Source of the DNA: Lineolata rhizophorae
Taxonomy: Eukaryota; Ascomycota; Dothideomycetes; Lineolatales; Lineolataceae
Length of the DNA stretch: 64,000 nucleotides
Assembly (NCBI GenBank): GCA_010093515.1
Contig: MU001685.1
Location: forward strand, 413,851 to 477,850
Direction: 5' to 3'
The notes under the pieces are model-generated. The model searched no databases, was not told the DNA's origin, and saw only the letters and a program-made list of their open reading frames with translations. Positions 46,527 to 57,599 of the stretch are shown here, piece by piece (the first letter of the stretch is position 1; every line of letters starts with the position of its first letter). The translations under genes and the position numbers were made by a program.

Positions 46527-46933
46527 TGCGGTAGGAGTGCCATGATGGATAAGAGAATGGGGTGTTGGTTGACGAGAAGATGAGTAGACCACAATATTTA
46601 GTCCCCCGGAGAGTTTTTTCAGGAGCGGAAACTTTGAGCTCGTGTTCTCGGCCTTGGTCCTCGCGATTTGAAGCTTCAAAGCTAGAGCCAATCAGGGAGC
46701 TCCAAGATGCCGAGGTCCAGATCAGACGATAGGAGCTTAGCCCCAACCCGGCCCCTACCTCGGCGGAGACATGCTTACACTCAGCTCCTATGCATCCACT
46801 AGTCGCTTATTGATGATATATGAAGACTACTTCCGGATGCAACGGCTCTAGAGCAAAGAGTTGATGGCTTTTGGAATCTCTTCTACTTCCCAAGTGTTCA
46901 AAAGTTTCGTGCTTTGAACTCAAGCTGCCAACC
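46527..46933. other. Promoter region of the enoyl-CoA isomerase gene
   Basis: 407 bp between two co-directional genes; contains the upstream gene's 3' UTR and one CCTCGG motif. Nothing else recognised. Confidence 0.55.
46758..46763 (+). promoter_or_regulatory. CCTCGG motif (FarA/FarB-type)
   Basis: 171 bp upstream of the enoyl-CoA isomerase start codon. FarA/FarB regulators of fatty-acid catabolism bind this hexamer in Aspergillus, and a peroxisomal beta-oxidation gene is a natural target. A single hexamer remains weak evidence. Confidence 0.35.
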
Positions 46934-48011
46934 ATGTCAGCTAACAAGTTCAACGACATCGTCGTCGAAGTCAAAGGCCAGATTGGAATAATCAAGGTTC
47001 GCCCAATACCTATTTCCTATCGTCCTCTTTCCTGAAATTGACGTTAGTGCATCCACCTTCCAGTTCAACCGGCCGAAGCAGCTCAACTCGTTTGGCGGCA
47101 ACCTTCTAGCTGAGACGGTACAGGCTGTCCGGGAGTTGAACGAACATCCGGAGACAGTGTTCACGGTTCTCACTGGCGAAGGGAGATTCTTCTCAGCGGG
47201 CGCAGATGTGAAAGGTTTGCCTTTTCGTCCTCTATCTACACACGTGGCCGTCTACTGACGCATATTCGGGAGTAAGGCGTGGCCAGCGCAACCATCGACT
47301 CGTTCAAGAACGATGCCGAGAAGAAGATAAAGTACCTCTCAGGCTTCCAGACCAGTAAGCGACCTTCCAATCCGAACCATTCGGCCTAGGCTCTAAATTT
47401 GGGGTCTTGCTCAGCTGTCGAGCTCCTGCGCTCCCTCATCGACCACAAAAAGGTCTTCGTGCTAGCCCTCAACGGCCCCGGCGTCGGTGGCGGTGCCGCC
47501 TGGTTCCAAGGCATCGCCGACGTGGTTCTGGCCGCGCGCGGCGCCTATCTGCAGGTGCCGTTCAGTGCGCTAGGCCTAGTACCTGAGGCAGGCTCGGCCG
47601 TGATGTTCGCGCAGAGCATGGGCGTGCACCGCGCCAACGACTTCCTCATGTTTGGGCGCAAGGTCAGTGTCGAAGAGATGGAGCAGTGGGGCATGGTGAA
47701 CCGCGTGTTCGACGCGCAGGGGTTTGGGGATAGCGTAGTCACGTTCCTTGAGGAGATGCTGAAGGTGAATGATGGGAAGAGCATGATTGAGACGAAGAGG
47801 TTGCAGAATGCACCTTTGAGGGATGCGAGAATCGTGGCGGTGTTTAATGCGATGGATGCGTTGGCAGAACGGTTCGTGGAGGACGCGCCGATTAAGAGGT
47901 TTGAGGCAAAGATGAAGGAGCTAGAAAGTAAGTTTGCCACGAAGGTTAATCATATCTACATTGCATATCTGACACTGAGCAGCAAAGTCGAAGGGCCGAT
48001 CAAAACTTTAG
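46934..48011 (+). CDS. Peroxisomal enoyl-CoA isomerase/hydratase family protein (ECI1-like)
   Basis: Five exons, 46934-46996, 47064-47214, 47277-47354, 47415-47927 and 47983-48011, give 277 residues. The crotonase fold is marked by RPKQLNSF, GEGRFFSAGADVKG and NGPGVGGGAAWFQGIADVVL (oxyanion-hole GVGGG). FSALGLVPEAGS carries the Glu expected to act as acid/base in delta3,delta2-enoyl-CoA isomerases of the ECI type. Such enzymes move the double bond of unsaturated fatty acyl-CoAs so that they can enter beta-oxidation. The last 55-nt intron (47928-47982, GTAAGT donor, CTGAC branch) joins GAA-A to CA-AAG, so the protein ends TKSKGRSKL: a canonical peroxisomal PTS1. Without this splice the frame runs on to 48133 and lacks SKL. 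The first and second donors (GTTCGC, GTTTGC) are non-standard, but flanking protein conservation supports them. Confidence 0.9.
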
Positions 48012-48367
48012 TACCCGAATGTTGGCGTTTAAGGGACTTGGATGACTGGTGCCGGATTGGGATCTGTATAAGCGCAAATTGGGTCAAATCCAGAGTACTC
48101 ATGCCACGGCATAATCATTTTACATGGAGGTGAGCAGCGTCTTGGATTTAAATGTAACCTTGTAGATAGCTGCTATGTACGTGTGACCATCAACGAGCGC
48201 AGCTTGCCGTACCACCTCCCAACCGGGTTAATCTATGCTATGAGTGTTGGGGTATTGACCGGGTCTTAAAACCATGAAATCCAGCCATTAGAGGCTGATT
48301 GGGAGAACTATCCATGCGCCGAACATCATTGTGCTCCGCCCATGATTCCATACTGTCCTCGAAGAGA

Positions 48368-48763
48368 TCACTCTTGAGTCTGCATGCTATTAGTATTATA
48401 TTCCACAATGAAAGCAGAGGGTAAGGCATGAAAATCACGTGCGCACGCGAAAAAGCTGCGCGTACGTACCTCGGGTGGTTTTCCGACCGGCTGGATCATC
48501 TTCTCGAGGAATTGAAGGCGCGCCTTCTCACGGGGGACACCCATGCCGATCGCCATGTACTCGAGCATTGCTGGATGGCCGACGTAGCTAGCCAAGCTAT
48601 CGCGATTGATGTTCGATATCCATTCAAAGGGCGTCGTATCAGCGTGACCTGTGCCTACATAGCGGGCCTGGAGCGCTTCGAGCTGCTGCTGAGCGCGCAA
48701 CTTGTCTGCCTAGATGCTTGTAAATATCTCGGAAGTATGAGTGTACGACAAACCGTGTACCAT
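48368..48763 (-). CDS. Splicing factor 3B subunit 5 (SF3b10/Ysf3)
   Basis: Three coding exons on -, 48763-48761 (the ATG alone), 48709-48470 and 48379-48368, give 84 residues starting M-ADKLRAQQQLEALQARY and ending KPPE-TQE. Landmarks are YVGTGHADTT, SNINRDSLASYVGHPAMLEY and MAIGMG. It is the small subunit of the SF3b complex of U2 snRNP, which binds around the branch site during spliceosome assembly. The length matches the family (about 85 residues). The first intron is 51 nt and starts directly after the start codon (GTACAC donor). The second is 90 nt with TACTAAT near its 3' end. The last exon encodes only three residues and the stop. The gene lies tail-to-tail with the enoyl-CoA isomerase, 356 bp between stops. 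Confidence 0.93.
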
Positions 48764-49335
48764 ATTGAGGCTCGTGAATTCGCTGGAAGCGCGTCCTTGG
48801 TTATTTTTGTGTTACGTCTGACGGCGAGCGAATGCAAAATTTAGGTGTAGAGGTTGCGGTGGTGTGGTGACTTGGGTTGGGGAAAGAAAGGTGCTCGTAG
48901 CCGGTGAGAACTGGTCCCCCTCCGCTTCCTTATCTGGTTAGCCCCGTATCTCTCGCTTGTAAGCAAAATTACCCCCAGTTCAGATCGTTTGTAGCTACTA
49001 CGGTGGCACGTGCGAGAAGATTACACATTAGTGATCTACATACAACACCAGCGTAAAATCCATCAAGTCCTAACACCGATGTAGAGATAAAGATAGTAGT
49101 CGCTAACTATAGTAACTTCCAATGTTCTATGTGGTATTCAATATGTTTAGAAGCATTATAATTATTTTCGTCATCCACTAGCTTTTTAACGCGCGCCCAG
49201 TTGCCTATGTAATGTGTATGTTTTAGTAGCGGGCTTTCAATTAGCCGAGAATTTTTGACCACTACTTAGTTGTAAGTCTGCTTCAACTTGCTCACCATGC
49301 ATCCCGTCTGTGTATCGTAAATTCTCGTGATTGCA
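48764..49335. other. Divergent promoter region
   Basis: 570 bp shared by SF3b10 (-) and the hypothetical gene at 49336 (+). AT-rich from 49.0 to 49.3 kb. No other feature seen. Confidence 0.55.
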
Positions 49336-50073
49336 ATGTCGACACCACCGGCCGAGGAACACCCTGCTCCAAATACCGCAACGCATGCCGCTGCATCTGG
49401 CCCGCCTGCATCAATACCCTACTCCGCGGCCTTCGAAGACAGCCTCATGCGCACCGTGCTCTTCCCAAACCCGCTTCTTGAACCTCCCTGCGCGATCTCG
49501 GTCAGAAGCGCGTTGGCTTCCTCCAACGCGACCTCCGAAGGAAACCGCAATGATGGCGCTGTCGACCCGGCCACAATTGACCCTGCAACCCTCCCATCCG
49601 TCAACCCTTCCGAACTGCCTCTAGCCATATCAGATCCGCGTCGTCGCTACCGCTCCGCAATCCCCAATGTCCTCACAACGCATCCCCATGGCTCGATATA
49701 CGGCGGCCCCAATGCGGGCCCGGACCCGGCTCCTGCGCCAGCACCCGGTTCCGCCGGCGGACGCAAGACCAGTGGTAGCGCCGCCTCGGCACCGTCGAGC
49801 CCCACGAGCCCAGAGTCGCTAGCCGCATCGTTGGTGCAGCGGCATCGCATACGCACGGCAGGAGAGTTGGAGACGCGTGTTGCGCAGGAGAGGGCCGAAG
49901 CGGTGGAGGAGGTGCGGGCACGCATGCGAGCACGGCAGGAGGCTGGCGAGGCCAACGCCAGCGTTGAGAGACAACTTAGGGCTCTCCACGCGCAACATGA
50001 TATGGAGATGAGGATCGCGGAGAAGATTCGGGATGAGGCCAAGAAGAGAAGAGAGAGCAGGAGAGGAAGGTAA
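49336..50073 (+). CDS. Hypothetical protein with C-terminal coiled coil
   Basis: Single-exon frame of 245 residues from ATG 49336 (an in-frame ATG at 49327 would add three residues). The first two thirds are Pro/Ala/Ser-rich and disordered, with a more conserved-looking island AAFEDSLMRTVLFPNPLLEP near residues 31-50 and a PAPAPAP linker. From about residue 165 to the end the chain is a strongly charged helix (AGELETRVAQERAEAVEEVR and on), probably a coiled coil, finishing in a basic patch KKRRESRRGR that could be a nuclear signal. I do not recognise the family. Strong third-position GC and lack of internal stops support a real gene. It shares a divergent promoter with SF3b10. Confidence 0.7.
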   Translation: MSTPPAEEHPAPNTATHAAASGPPASIPYSAAFEDSLMRTVLFPNPLLEPPCAISVRSALASSNATSEGNRNDGAVDPATIDPATLPSVNPSELPLAISDPRRRYRSAIPNVLTTHPHGSIYGGPNAGPDPAPAPAPGSAGGRKTSGSAASAPSSPTSPESLAASLVQRHRIRTAGELETRVAQERAEAVEEVRARMRARQEAGEANASVERQLRALHAQHDMEMRIAEKIRDEAKKRRESRRGR

Positions 50074-50448
50074 GGGATGTCAACGGGTTGTAGTAAATAA
50101 ACTTCGGGGCGGAAAAGGGCACCAAAGAACCCGGAAGGACGAGTGCTGGGGGTGCGACAGACCCATTGGTGAGTGCTCTGCTACAACTATGTGTGCGTCA
50201 CTAAATGCAATGTTAGATATGAAAACTCGGAATTACGCTACAGGGCTGCTGGGCCGGAGTTATGGAAGCGTTTCAGGGATATTTTGATACCCAGGTACGG
50301 AGCTTTCTAGACATTCTGGGGAGTCACTACACATTTCTAGATTGGGCACACATCTGCGAACACCACTCGTCGTTTCCGTCTGTGCAATGAAGAATAACCT
50401 GACTTTCTCAAGGTCTAAATGCTTTTTCAAGCCCGGCAACCTTGGAGA
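50074..50448. other. Convergent 3' region
   Basis: 375 bp between convergent genes; 3' UTRs only. No recognisable features. Confidence 0.55.
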
Positions 50449-51336
50449 CTACGTCTCCATCTCAGCCGGGTCTCTGCTCGTACTCATCTCGGCCAGTCTC
50501 ACCTGCGCTTCATGTGGGGGTGGCGGCACCGGCAGCACTACCAGCCTCTCTGTCTCTCGAGATACTCCCAGCTCTGCAACATTCACATTGTCTTCCTCGC
50601 CCCTCTCTTCTCCGTAACAGCCGTACGCCGCGGTAGACACCAAAACAATTATAATACACACACCAAAAGATACGAATATGATGGCTTCGAGCCATTCAAG
50701 TGGGAACAAGCTGTACTGGACATCATCAGGAGAGCTGTCGGTAGTGCTGTTCTCAGATGATGCGCGTTTTTTGTGCGCTACCGTAGTCTGGGCAGAAACG
50801 AGTAGGTCTGACTCGATCAACCTAATCGGTCCAGCGTAGTCGGCTTGTTCACCCTGTGATATTTGCAAGGCGTAGTCGTCTGCAGCACGGAGCCATTTCG
50901 GTGGTGCCCATATCCACGTTCCGCTAGATTCAGGTGCTAGGAAATCGACGTCCATTAGTTAACTTTTCATTGTACCAATGCACATGCACTTACTTGCTAT
51001 CTCCTCAAAGTATATGTGTGAGTATTGTTTCATTACGCTCAATATTATGGGCTGTTTCCTAGTCAGCTATGCCGTTTGCGTAACAACCGCTTGTTATTCA
51101 CTCACATTTTCCAGGTCCGCTGTTTCCCAAGTGACGTAGCCTTGTCTTCCCAAAACAAACGTTTCTTGAACTCGCGTGAACCGTAAGTTTGCTCCTCGAA
51201 TGAGATTCTCATGGCCATCCACACATTGCGCAAATCCAAAATGCGTGGACAAAGTCGCCAGACACATAAGATGCGCGAAGCGAATGCGGTCGAGGAGCGA
51301 CCAAATGGTGCACCGCATATTGAATGGACGTTGCAC
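50449..51336 (-). CDS. Kre9/KNH-like domain protein with one transmembrane span
   Basis: Exons on -, 51336-51106, 51051-50994 and 50936-50449, give 258 residues. A hydrophobic stretch ending STHFGFAQ (about residues 19-37) looks like a signal peptide. An alternative start at Met7 would shorten the leader. The next 100 residues fit the Ser/Thr-rich membrane-anchored domain of the Kre9/KNH type (PF10342): VTWETADLEN, PIILSVMKQ, SSGTWIWAPPKWL, ADDYALQIS. A Ser/Thr-rich stalk (about 155-172) precedes a single TM helix near 180-199 and an acidic, proline-containing cytosolic tail, so it is a type I membrane protein. Domains of this kind are tied to cell-wall beta-glucan assembly or surface display; the role here is inferred. 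Introns are 54 nt (CTGAC branch site) and 57 nt (CTAAT). It lies 555 bp downstream of the decayed HET gene on the same strand. Confidence 0.65.
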
Positions 51337-51891
51337 GACAAACGAACTGGCGGTATGGCCTAGATGCCTCTATCACTCATGAAGTGCAGAGATATCTTGT
51401 GTGGATGTTAGTTTGGTTGGTAGTTTAGCTTAAGGAGACTTACTGAGGGTTCTCACAAAGATAAGCTACTAACAAGTCGCGCTTCGTGCTCCTCTTCTGA
51501 GTTCTGACCTTGAAACGGTTTCCAACAGATCTTCCCATTCAAAAGTCCAACGATCCACAGCTCGTTGTATCTCACGCGGGCTTGCCGGCTTTATGTTGTT
51601 CTTCCACGGCGCTACGCCTCCAGTCGGCTAGTGTTGCTGTGCCGCACGCAGGCGGATGCAACGCCTAGCGCCACGCAAGCACAATCACAGCCCACTTGCA
51701 ACTACGGCAGGCTGTCGAGTACATTGCCAAGAGCTGCCTTCGAGCAATTCGAAACAGGAATCGAGTCACTCGTGCGCAGCCACAACTTTGTGGCTACATG
51801 CCTTAATGCGTGTCCATAAATAGTCCGACGAAACACTCGAGTGCCGTTGCGGCGAGAAAGGAAAACCGTCGAAGTGGATGCCGCTGGCATG
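51337..51891. other. Intergenic between two - strand genes
   Basis: 555 bp between the HET relic's 3' end and the Kre9-like gene. Only chance frames seen. Confidence 0.5.
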
Positions 51892-53818
51892 CTATATGAA
51901 CCAAAAGTCTTCGCAATTGGTGTAGCTCTCTAACCAGAACGCGCCGTCCATGGCGCCATGGACGTAACAGTCGCCAACAAGGAGCCATCTGTCGGTGGTT
52001 TGGCACAGACGGATCACCAGCGGAGTTTTCCCACCCTTGAACAAAGCGATCCTATCTCCCTTCTCCGTGGATTCTGGTGCCAGTCCAATACACCCATTAT
52101 CAAGCCTTACCATCCTTCTCCCCGATGCAAATGCTGCAAGTTTGTTTTTGAACTCTTGGCATTGCTGGCTCCAAAGCGTTCTGTACCTACCTAATACAAA
52201 GCTGGCAAGAAAAAAAAAGCATATCTACTGCCATTATGGCGATATCGCACATTCTTGGGTAGTGGCACAGCCCTAGGATGTGCAGGAATCTGTGCCGCAT
52301 GAACTCAATGTTCCAGATCATGAACTGTTCGCGTTCGGTATCGAAATCATCCAGTCGGGTTTTAGCCAGCAAGGACTGCCAATACGCGTCAAACATACTT
52401 TGTCCTGTCGGTTCGTACACCTTCCCAGACCAAAACTAAGTGACACGCTTCCAGTCCTGAAGAGTAGCAATGTTGTCTAGCGTGCGGTGGATGTCCCTCG
52501 GGTTATATAACATAGGCCCATGTAGCGAAATTCCTTTAAATTCTGTTCCCACCTCTTCCACTTTGCAAAATACAAAGCCCGACAATCGTAGCCCAGCCGT
52601 TTCATTATTCGGTCGACTGGTGAGAAAATCGATTGCGGAGCCACATGTAGCTTCTCGTAGCATATGCGGGGTGAGCGGTGATTCCTAATGGCATGGGGCA
52701 CGCCGTCAAACTTCAATCCAGAACTCACGACGGGAGATGTAGTTCGTGCTGTTCAAGTAGTGCCCTCCTCTCGGCACGCTCAATAAGTCCAAACTGCAGG
52801 ATGTCGGCATCAACACCTCAGCAACTCGCACGTACAATTCTTCAACTTCGATCCCATAGTCCGGCCGAATCCCATCCAATTGCCTCGCCGCTACAGTCAT
52901 AGTGTTACCGTCATCAATATCCAAAACACCCCTCAGTGCGTGCACCTTGTCCCTCGGGTCCTTCGCATCAAAGCACCGATACCTCGCCAACGTCCTTAAA
53001 AATTCCCGAGGTCTTTCCAGGACATCATCGGCGTACAGATCGACTGCCACCTCCGCACCTCGGCTCGAGTCAATCATGAGTGGGTACTGCACCAGAACCG
53101 AATTCCAAGCACCAACACCCGACGCACAAACGTACGCACAAGCGTGCCAGATGAAGTCGTTCCACGGAATAGCAGAACTACCGCAGAGGATGATGGCACG
53201 ATCCCGGCCGGATTGCCCGACTTCTTAGATGGTCCAAACGCGCCGAAACCAGGGACGAGATAAGAGGCAGAAGAACGACTTGGGGCTAACGTGCGGATCT
53301 ATCGGGTAATCCTTAAACCTGAAAGGAGTTAAGCGGCTAGAAGCATCTGGCGGGACAGCTTGATCGGTTGCCTCATCCGCCAAGTAGCGAGCCCATGCCA
53401 TAGCTAGGTCGCTCTGATATGCCTCCGGGCCTAGCCATATCACAACTCTGCTCGCCGCTTTGTAAATTTCACCCATCAAAAGTACCCGCGCAATTTTTTC
53501 AATATCATCTTGCTGATTTATAGATACCGCATCCAGCCAAAGTACAATTTCCTCCCCAACAAGGCTTTGTGCCCGAAGCTGGCGCAGGGCACTATGTAGA
53601 TTTGGAGTCACAAAAAGCACGTCATTACAACAGTGAATTTTTTGTGCTAGAGTGGGTGTACCCCAACGATACGAGATAGCCGTGTATCGAGGACGTTGAG
53701 ACAGTGTGACGGGAGAGATAGAGACACAGATGGGTTCGTCAATAGATTGGTCGACAGAAAGAAGGGTTAAGAGACGGATTTGGCATAGAGACAAACGGTG
53801 ATAACGATATTCCGTCAT
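51892..53818 (-). pseudogene. HET-domain (heterokaryon incompatibility) gene, decayed
   Basis: The HET domain of allorecognition proteins, which trigger death of fused incompatible hyphal cells, is plain from the start at 53818: YTAISYRWGTPT, LWLDAVSINQQDD, LLMGEIYKAASRVVIWLGP and RPWFRRVWTI. Downstream family segments remain recognisable on the same strand: ALRGVLD near 52.9 kb, LRLSGFVFCKVEEVG near 52.6 kb, and the C-terminal GLAPESTEKGD and CYVHGAMDGAFW near 52.0 kb. The frame is interrupted by at least two in-frame stops at positions where a glutamine codon would be expected, plus a probable frame change close to a T9 run near 52.2 kb. One likely intron donor (GTGAGT) lies at about 52726. 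C-to-T changes creating TAA/TAG from CAA/CAG are what RIP leaves, and the flanking DNA is AT-rich. A functional truncated HET protein of 197 residues cannot be excluded. Confidence 0.8.
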
Positions 53819-55228
53819 TGGCTGAGCGCTAAACTAGAATGAAAATGATTTAGTTATCTTGTTCGTTTCTTATATAACGACTAAATTTGAAGCATTAATA
53901 GGACTGTAGGAACGTTAATTCGCGATTGTTCGAGAGGTAGATTTGAATTACTTTAAGATCACGCCACCTATAGCAACACCAAGCCATATGAGCTGAACGC
54001 TATCACGTCAGCACGTTCCTTCTTACTTTATTTTTATTAGGTATTGAGAGATAAACGCAATTCTAAGTCCTCTAGTGTGTCCGTCTGAACCTCCCATCCT
54101 CTGGCCTAGCCACTTCTATTCTTCATACAAAATTATGCAAAGAATAGTGGTAGCTAGATTGACGAAATTGTAAGTTTCCGTACCTCGTGTACTCTAGGTT
54201 GAGTATAAAAGGATTCTAGCTAACTCGGTCCAAAATCGTGCATGACAACGAGCTAGCCTTTTCGTGCGCTACAAATTTCTTAGAGTTCAGCGAGAAAAGC
54301 AGGCCGCGTACTATTCCGACCAATTGTAAATAATACAAAAAGGCCAACTTGCGGTTTCGCCGACCAACCACGTAAGCAACATGGTAGTAGCTATGCGTGG
54401 CAATAATGCATTTCGTCGGCCTTGCCTAATCTTTATCGGTTTTGCACAATGTAGACGGAACGTCAGAGCTAGTTGCCGACCAATCTATACGCTCATGGAC
54501 TTCAAACAACGAGTCATCGTTCATCCGTTATTCGTGGTAGAGACTACTATGTAGGTGACTCTTCACAGAGCTATAGTTGGTCTATCCAGAGTTGGATGTG
54601 ACTGCGTATGGAAGGAGGCTAACTCAAATCACCTCAGTGTACCCGTGGGACACGATGGCAGTATTTTCTGCTTTTTACAACGCCTGGCTTCTACAAGTGA
54701 CCATTTAGTTGATAATAATGTTTTAAGAATATAGAACTTTCGGTTTAAATGGATAGTTACATGTAAATGTCGCATTTTTAAATATAATTAAAGTTCAGAA
54801 TATTCGAGATAGGTGTCGGAAGCTTAGGTTATCGAAGACTCCAACCTAGAATTTGCTCAGGAGAAGTAGTGATCGATAAACTATATGTTCGTTGATGGAT
54901 CGCTTCCGCTACCATGGTTCCGAAAGCTAAGAAGTCTATGGAAGCGAGAGAACCAACCGTGCCAAGTGGACTCCATATTACTCGAACGTAGTCAGAACAA
55001 TTTTGAGGGAGTCAGAGCAAATAGTGGCATTATAAGATAACCACGGTAGTGAAACTGCGCTTAAAATTGTGAATATAAGTAATCCGAACCCGCCCAACTC
55101 TAGAGATCGCAGCTGACTGCTACAAAACTTTACCTCGCCAACAGCACACTCAAAACTAGACACTCGCACAAAAGCAAACCCTCGCAAAAATATATCTTGA
55201 ATCTCACTTCGAGCTTGAATAACAAAAG
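53819..55228. other. AT-rich gene-less region
   Basis: 1.4 kb, clearly AT-rich with very short frames on all strands. It borders the decayed HET gene. It could be RIP-affected relic DNA, but I see no element ends or coding remnants. Confidence 0.5.
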
Positions 55229-55789
55229 ATGTCGTGCTGCCTCTACTATCTAGAAGTTGCCCGCATGGGAAGATTTTCTTCCCGTTCTTCGCCCACCATC
55301 AAAGACACAGAGCCCCAAATGGACCCAGAGGCTACTGAACCCGGCACCCCACTCTCCCAAGAAACGCATCTATCCTCGGAATGGAGCAACCGCGCGCACC
55401 AATCCGTCCAACTCAGTCCCACCCTCACTAGCTACACCAGGACAGAGCCACTCGCAGACCCCCGCCAGCTTGGCCGCAGCAACAGCAGCAGCAAAGATAA
55501 CGAAGAACGAGGCACCCGCGCAGGCAACGACAAGAACGACGCCCGGCACACCGCCTCCGCTAGTATCGGCTCCGACCCGCCGCCCCTCTGCTTCCTTACG
55601 GCCTGCGTGTGCGGCCTGCGACTGCTTGCCGAGCCTGCGCGCAAGTTCTGGGTCGACGTCAGCGCCGTGTGGCGCGAGTGTTTCGGGTTGATCGGGGGCG
55701 CGTCCGGCCGCACGGAGCGGGAGGGGCAGGAGATGGAGTGGATCTTCAATGCCGAGGATGTTGATTCGGTCGATGAATGGGGGCACTGA
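55229..55789 (+). CDS. Hypothetical protein
   Basis: Single-exon frame of up to 186 residues; the second ATG at 55265 (174 residues) is an equally good start. The first 110 residues are polar and disordered (Ser, Thr, Glu, Asn rich). A Cys-containing hydrophobic stretch PPLCFLTACVCGLRLLAEPA (about 129-148) is followed by an amphipathic part with WVDVSAVWRECFG and an acidic end. It could be a small membrane-associated or tail-anchored protein. No family recognised. Supported only by length and by a rise in GC relative to AT-rich DNA on both sides. Confidence 0.45.
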   Translation: MSCCLYYLEVARMGRFSSRSSPTIKDTEPQMDPEATEPGTPLSQETHLSSEWSNRAHQSVQLSPTLTSYTRTEPLADPRQLGRSNSSSKDNEERGTRAGNDKNDARHTASASIGSDPPPLCFLTACVCGLRLLAEPARKFWVDVSAVWRECFGLIGGASGRTEREGQEMEWIFNAEDVDSVDEWGH

Positions 55790-57599
55790 GGGGAAGAGTC
55801 GGCAGCAAGGCGCTGGTGCGATGGAGGGGAAGCATGAGGTGGAGGTGTTGATGAGGAGGGATGAGGTGTCAGGAGAATGTCGGGAGACGATTGGGGAGAG
55901 ATTGGAGCCTATGTGAAGAGAGGATGTTCGCTTCTGTTTTGTGGTCGGCTTTTGAAGGCTCTCAGCGAGAAGGTTTGGTTAGGCGCCACGGTTGTGGTCA
56001 AAAGTTGAAACAGGAGCTCGCTCTCACTGCCAAAGGGAATAACAGACACTACGCAGTTCTGTTTGAAGTAGTAAGACAAACCGAATAAAGTTTAATATTC
56101 TACTTTCATAGTATTTTTAAAGTAATCGTAGACTTTAGAAGGGTTAAGACTGTTGGATAGAATTAGCACCTTGCATCATAAAATCGTACATAAGGATTAA
56201 TCGTTGATAGAATTCAGTGACCCTCTTGATTTTACGACTTCAATGAAAGAAGTGACCTACTAACAATTTGTGATATAATAAAAAGTTCGGCAGGATTGGA
56301 CTTAGTCTGCTCATGTCTGGTATGTGAAGTAAAGATCATATTTAATGGCAACCATGTCGTCTCCACCTTCGACACCTTTGCTCATAGCCCTGAATATGAT
56401 CTTTCCATGATACCGTGCATCGATGCATCAAAGTCTATGGAATACGAAGTACTACTGACACTCACAGTGAACCATAATACTCATTTCCTCAACATTGACC
56501 AGATTAGTCTTATTGCCCGAAATTGATGGCAGAACCTGGGAAAGAGAACTCTGTCGGATGTATCAACGCATCAGGGGGAAATGAAACGTAAAGTCACACA
56601 CGCACGGAGCGTCTGATCACTCCCTTCGCATGTCATCTCGATCCCGACTCGGGAGTCTAGACCAGACGCACAACGATGCCCTACCTCCTGCCCAAGCACT
56701 TCTCTCCCAGACAACATCACAAAACAAGCCCCTACCTAGCACGTGTACGCGAAGCACCCCACCGCCATTGTGGACATCCAACTCGTTCCACGCGCTGGCA
56801 AAAAGCAAACCCCGCTACTAGGCATCGCGGCAACCTTACCCGGCGCACATTCCCATCTCTGCGCACCACACACCACGCCACCACGACGCCAGACGGGACG
56901 GGAGGGCAGTACGTACCCGCCAGCCCGGACCCGCGCCCGCCTTTCCCTCCTTCGCCGGCCGGCCGGCGCGGCCCGACGCCATGGGACACAGAGCGGCCAA
57001 ACCACAACCCGTCGATCGCTTTCCAAGTCAGGCCACCCTCTTTTTCCCCCTTCCCTTCCCTTTCCTTGCCACGGCTGGCTCCCGGGTTCTAGGTTCCCTC
57101 TACAAATTTCCGAAATACGTAGCGTTTCGATTGGCTGGGATGGCCGCCTTTTTCCTGTGCGGAGGCTCATTCCCAAGAGCCTCAAAGAGGCGTGCGCCGT
57201 ACCGGGTGCACAGGACTAAATGAAGAGTTTTTGTTGCTTGTCGCAGGCTTTCCCCGCCGGCGTCTCCGACGGCGCCCCAAGAGTGGCACTGATCATGGAA
57301 GCGCGGCCGGGGTGCGGAGATTTGCTTCCGTATCCGGCGCGTCGGGAAGGCTACCTAGAGGGGGGAAAGGAAAAAATGGAGATAGACGAGGAGGAAAGAA
57401 AGGGCGGAGGGGGGTGGTTTACGGGGAAGGCGCAGGGTGAAGGAGGGGGGAAGGGAAAGGATGAGGAGTGGTTGCCTCACCTCAGCAGTGTGGTCTTGAG
57501 CTCATTCTGTGCTGCCATTGGCTGCGGGGAATTGCGGACCGGGACCAGCCACTGAAGCCACACAATTCAGTATTCGGGGCGCACGCGCAAGCTCGGGGC
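55790..57599. other. Intergenic
   Basis: About 1.8 kb: AT-rich to 56.6 kb, then GC-rich with overlapping chance frames (56617-57220 on both strands). No recognisable gene, RNA or repeat. Confidence 0.45.

Noticed and set aside
47983-48133. Extended C-terminus of the enoyl-CoA isomerase reading through to 48133
   Set aside because: A good 55-nt intron restores a frame that ends in SKL, which fits the enzyme family. The long form is kept only as a possible retained-intron product.
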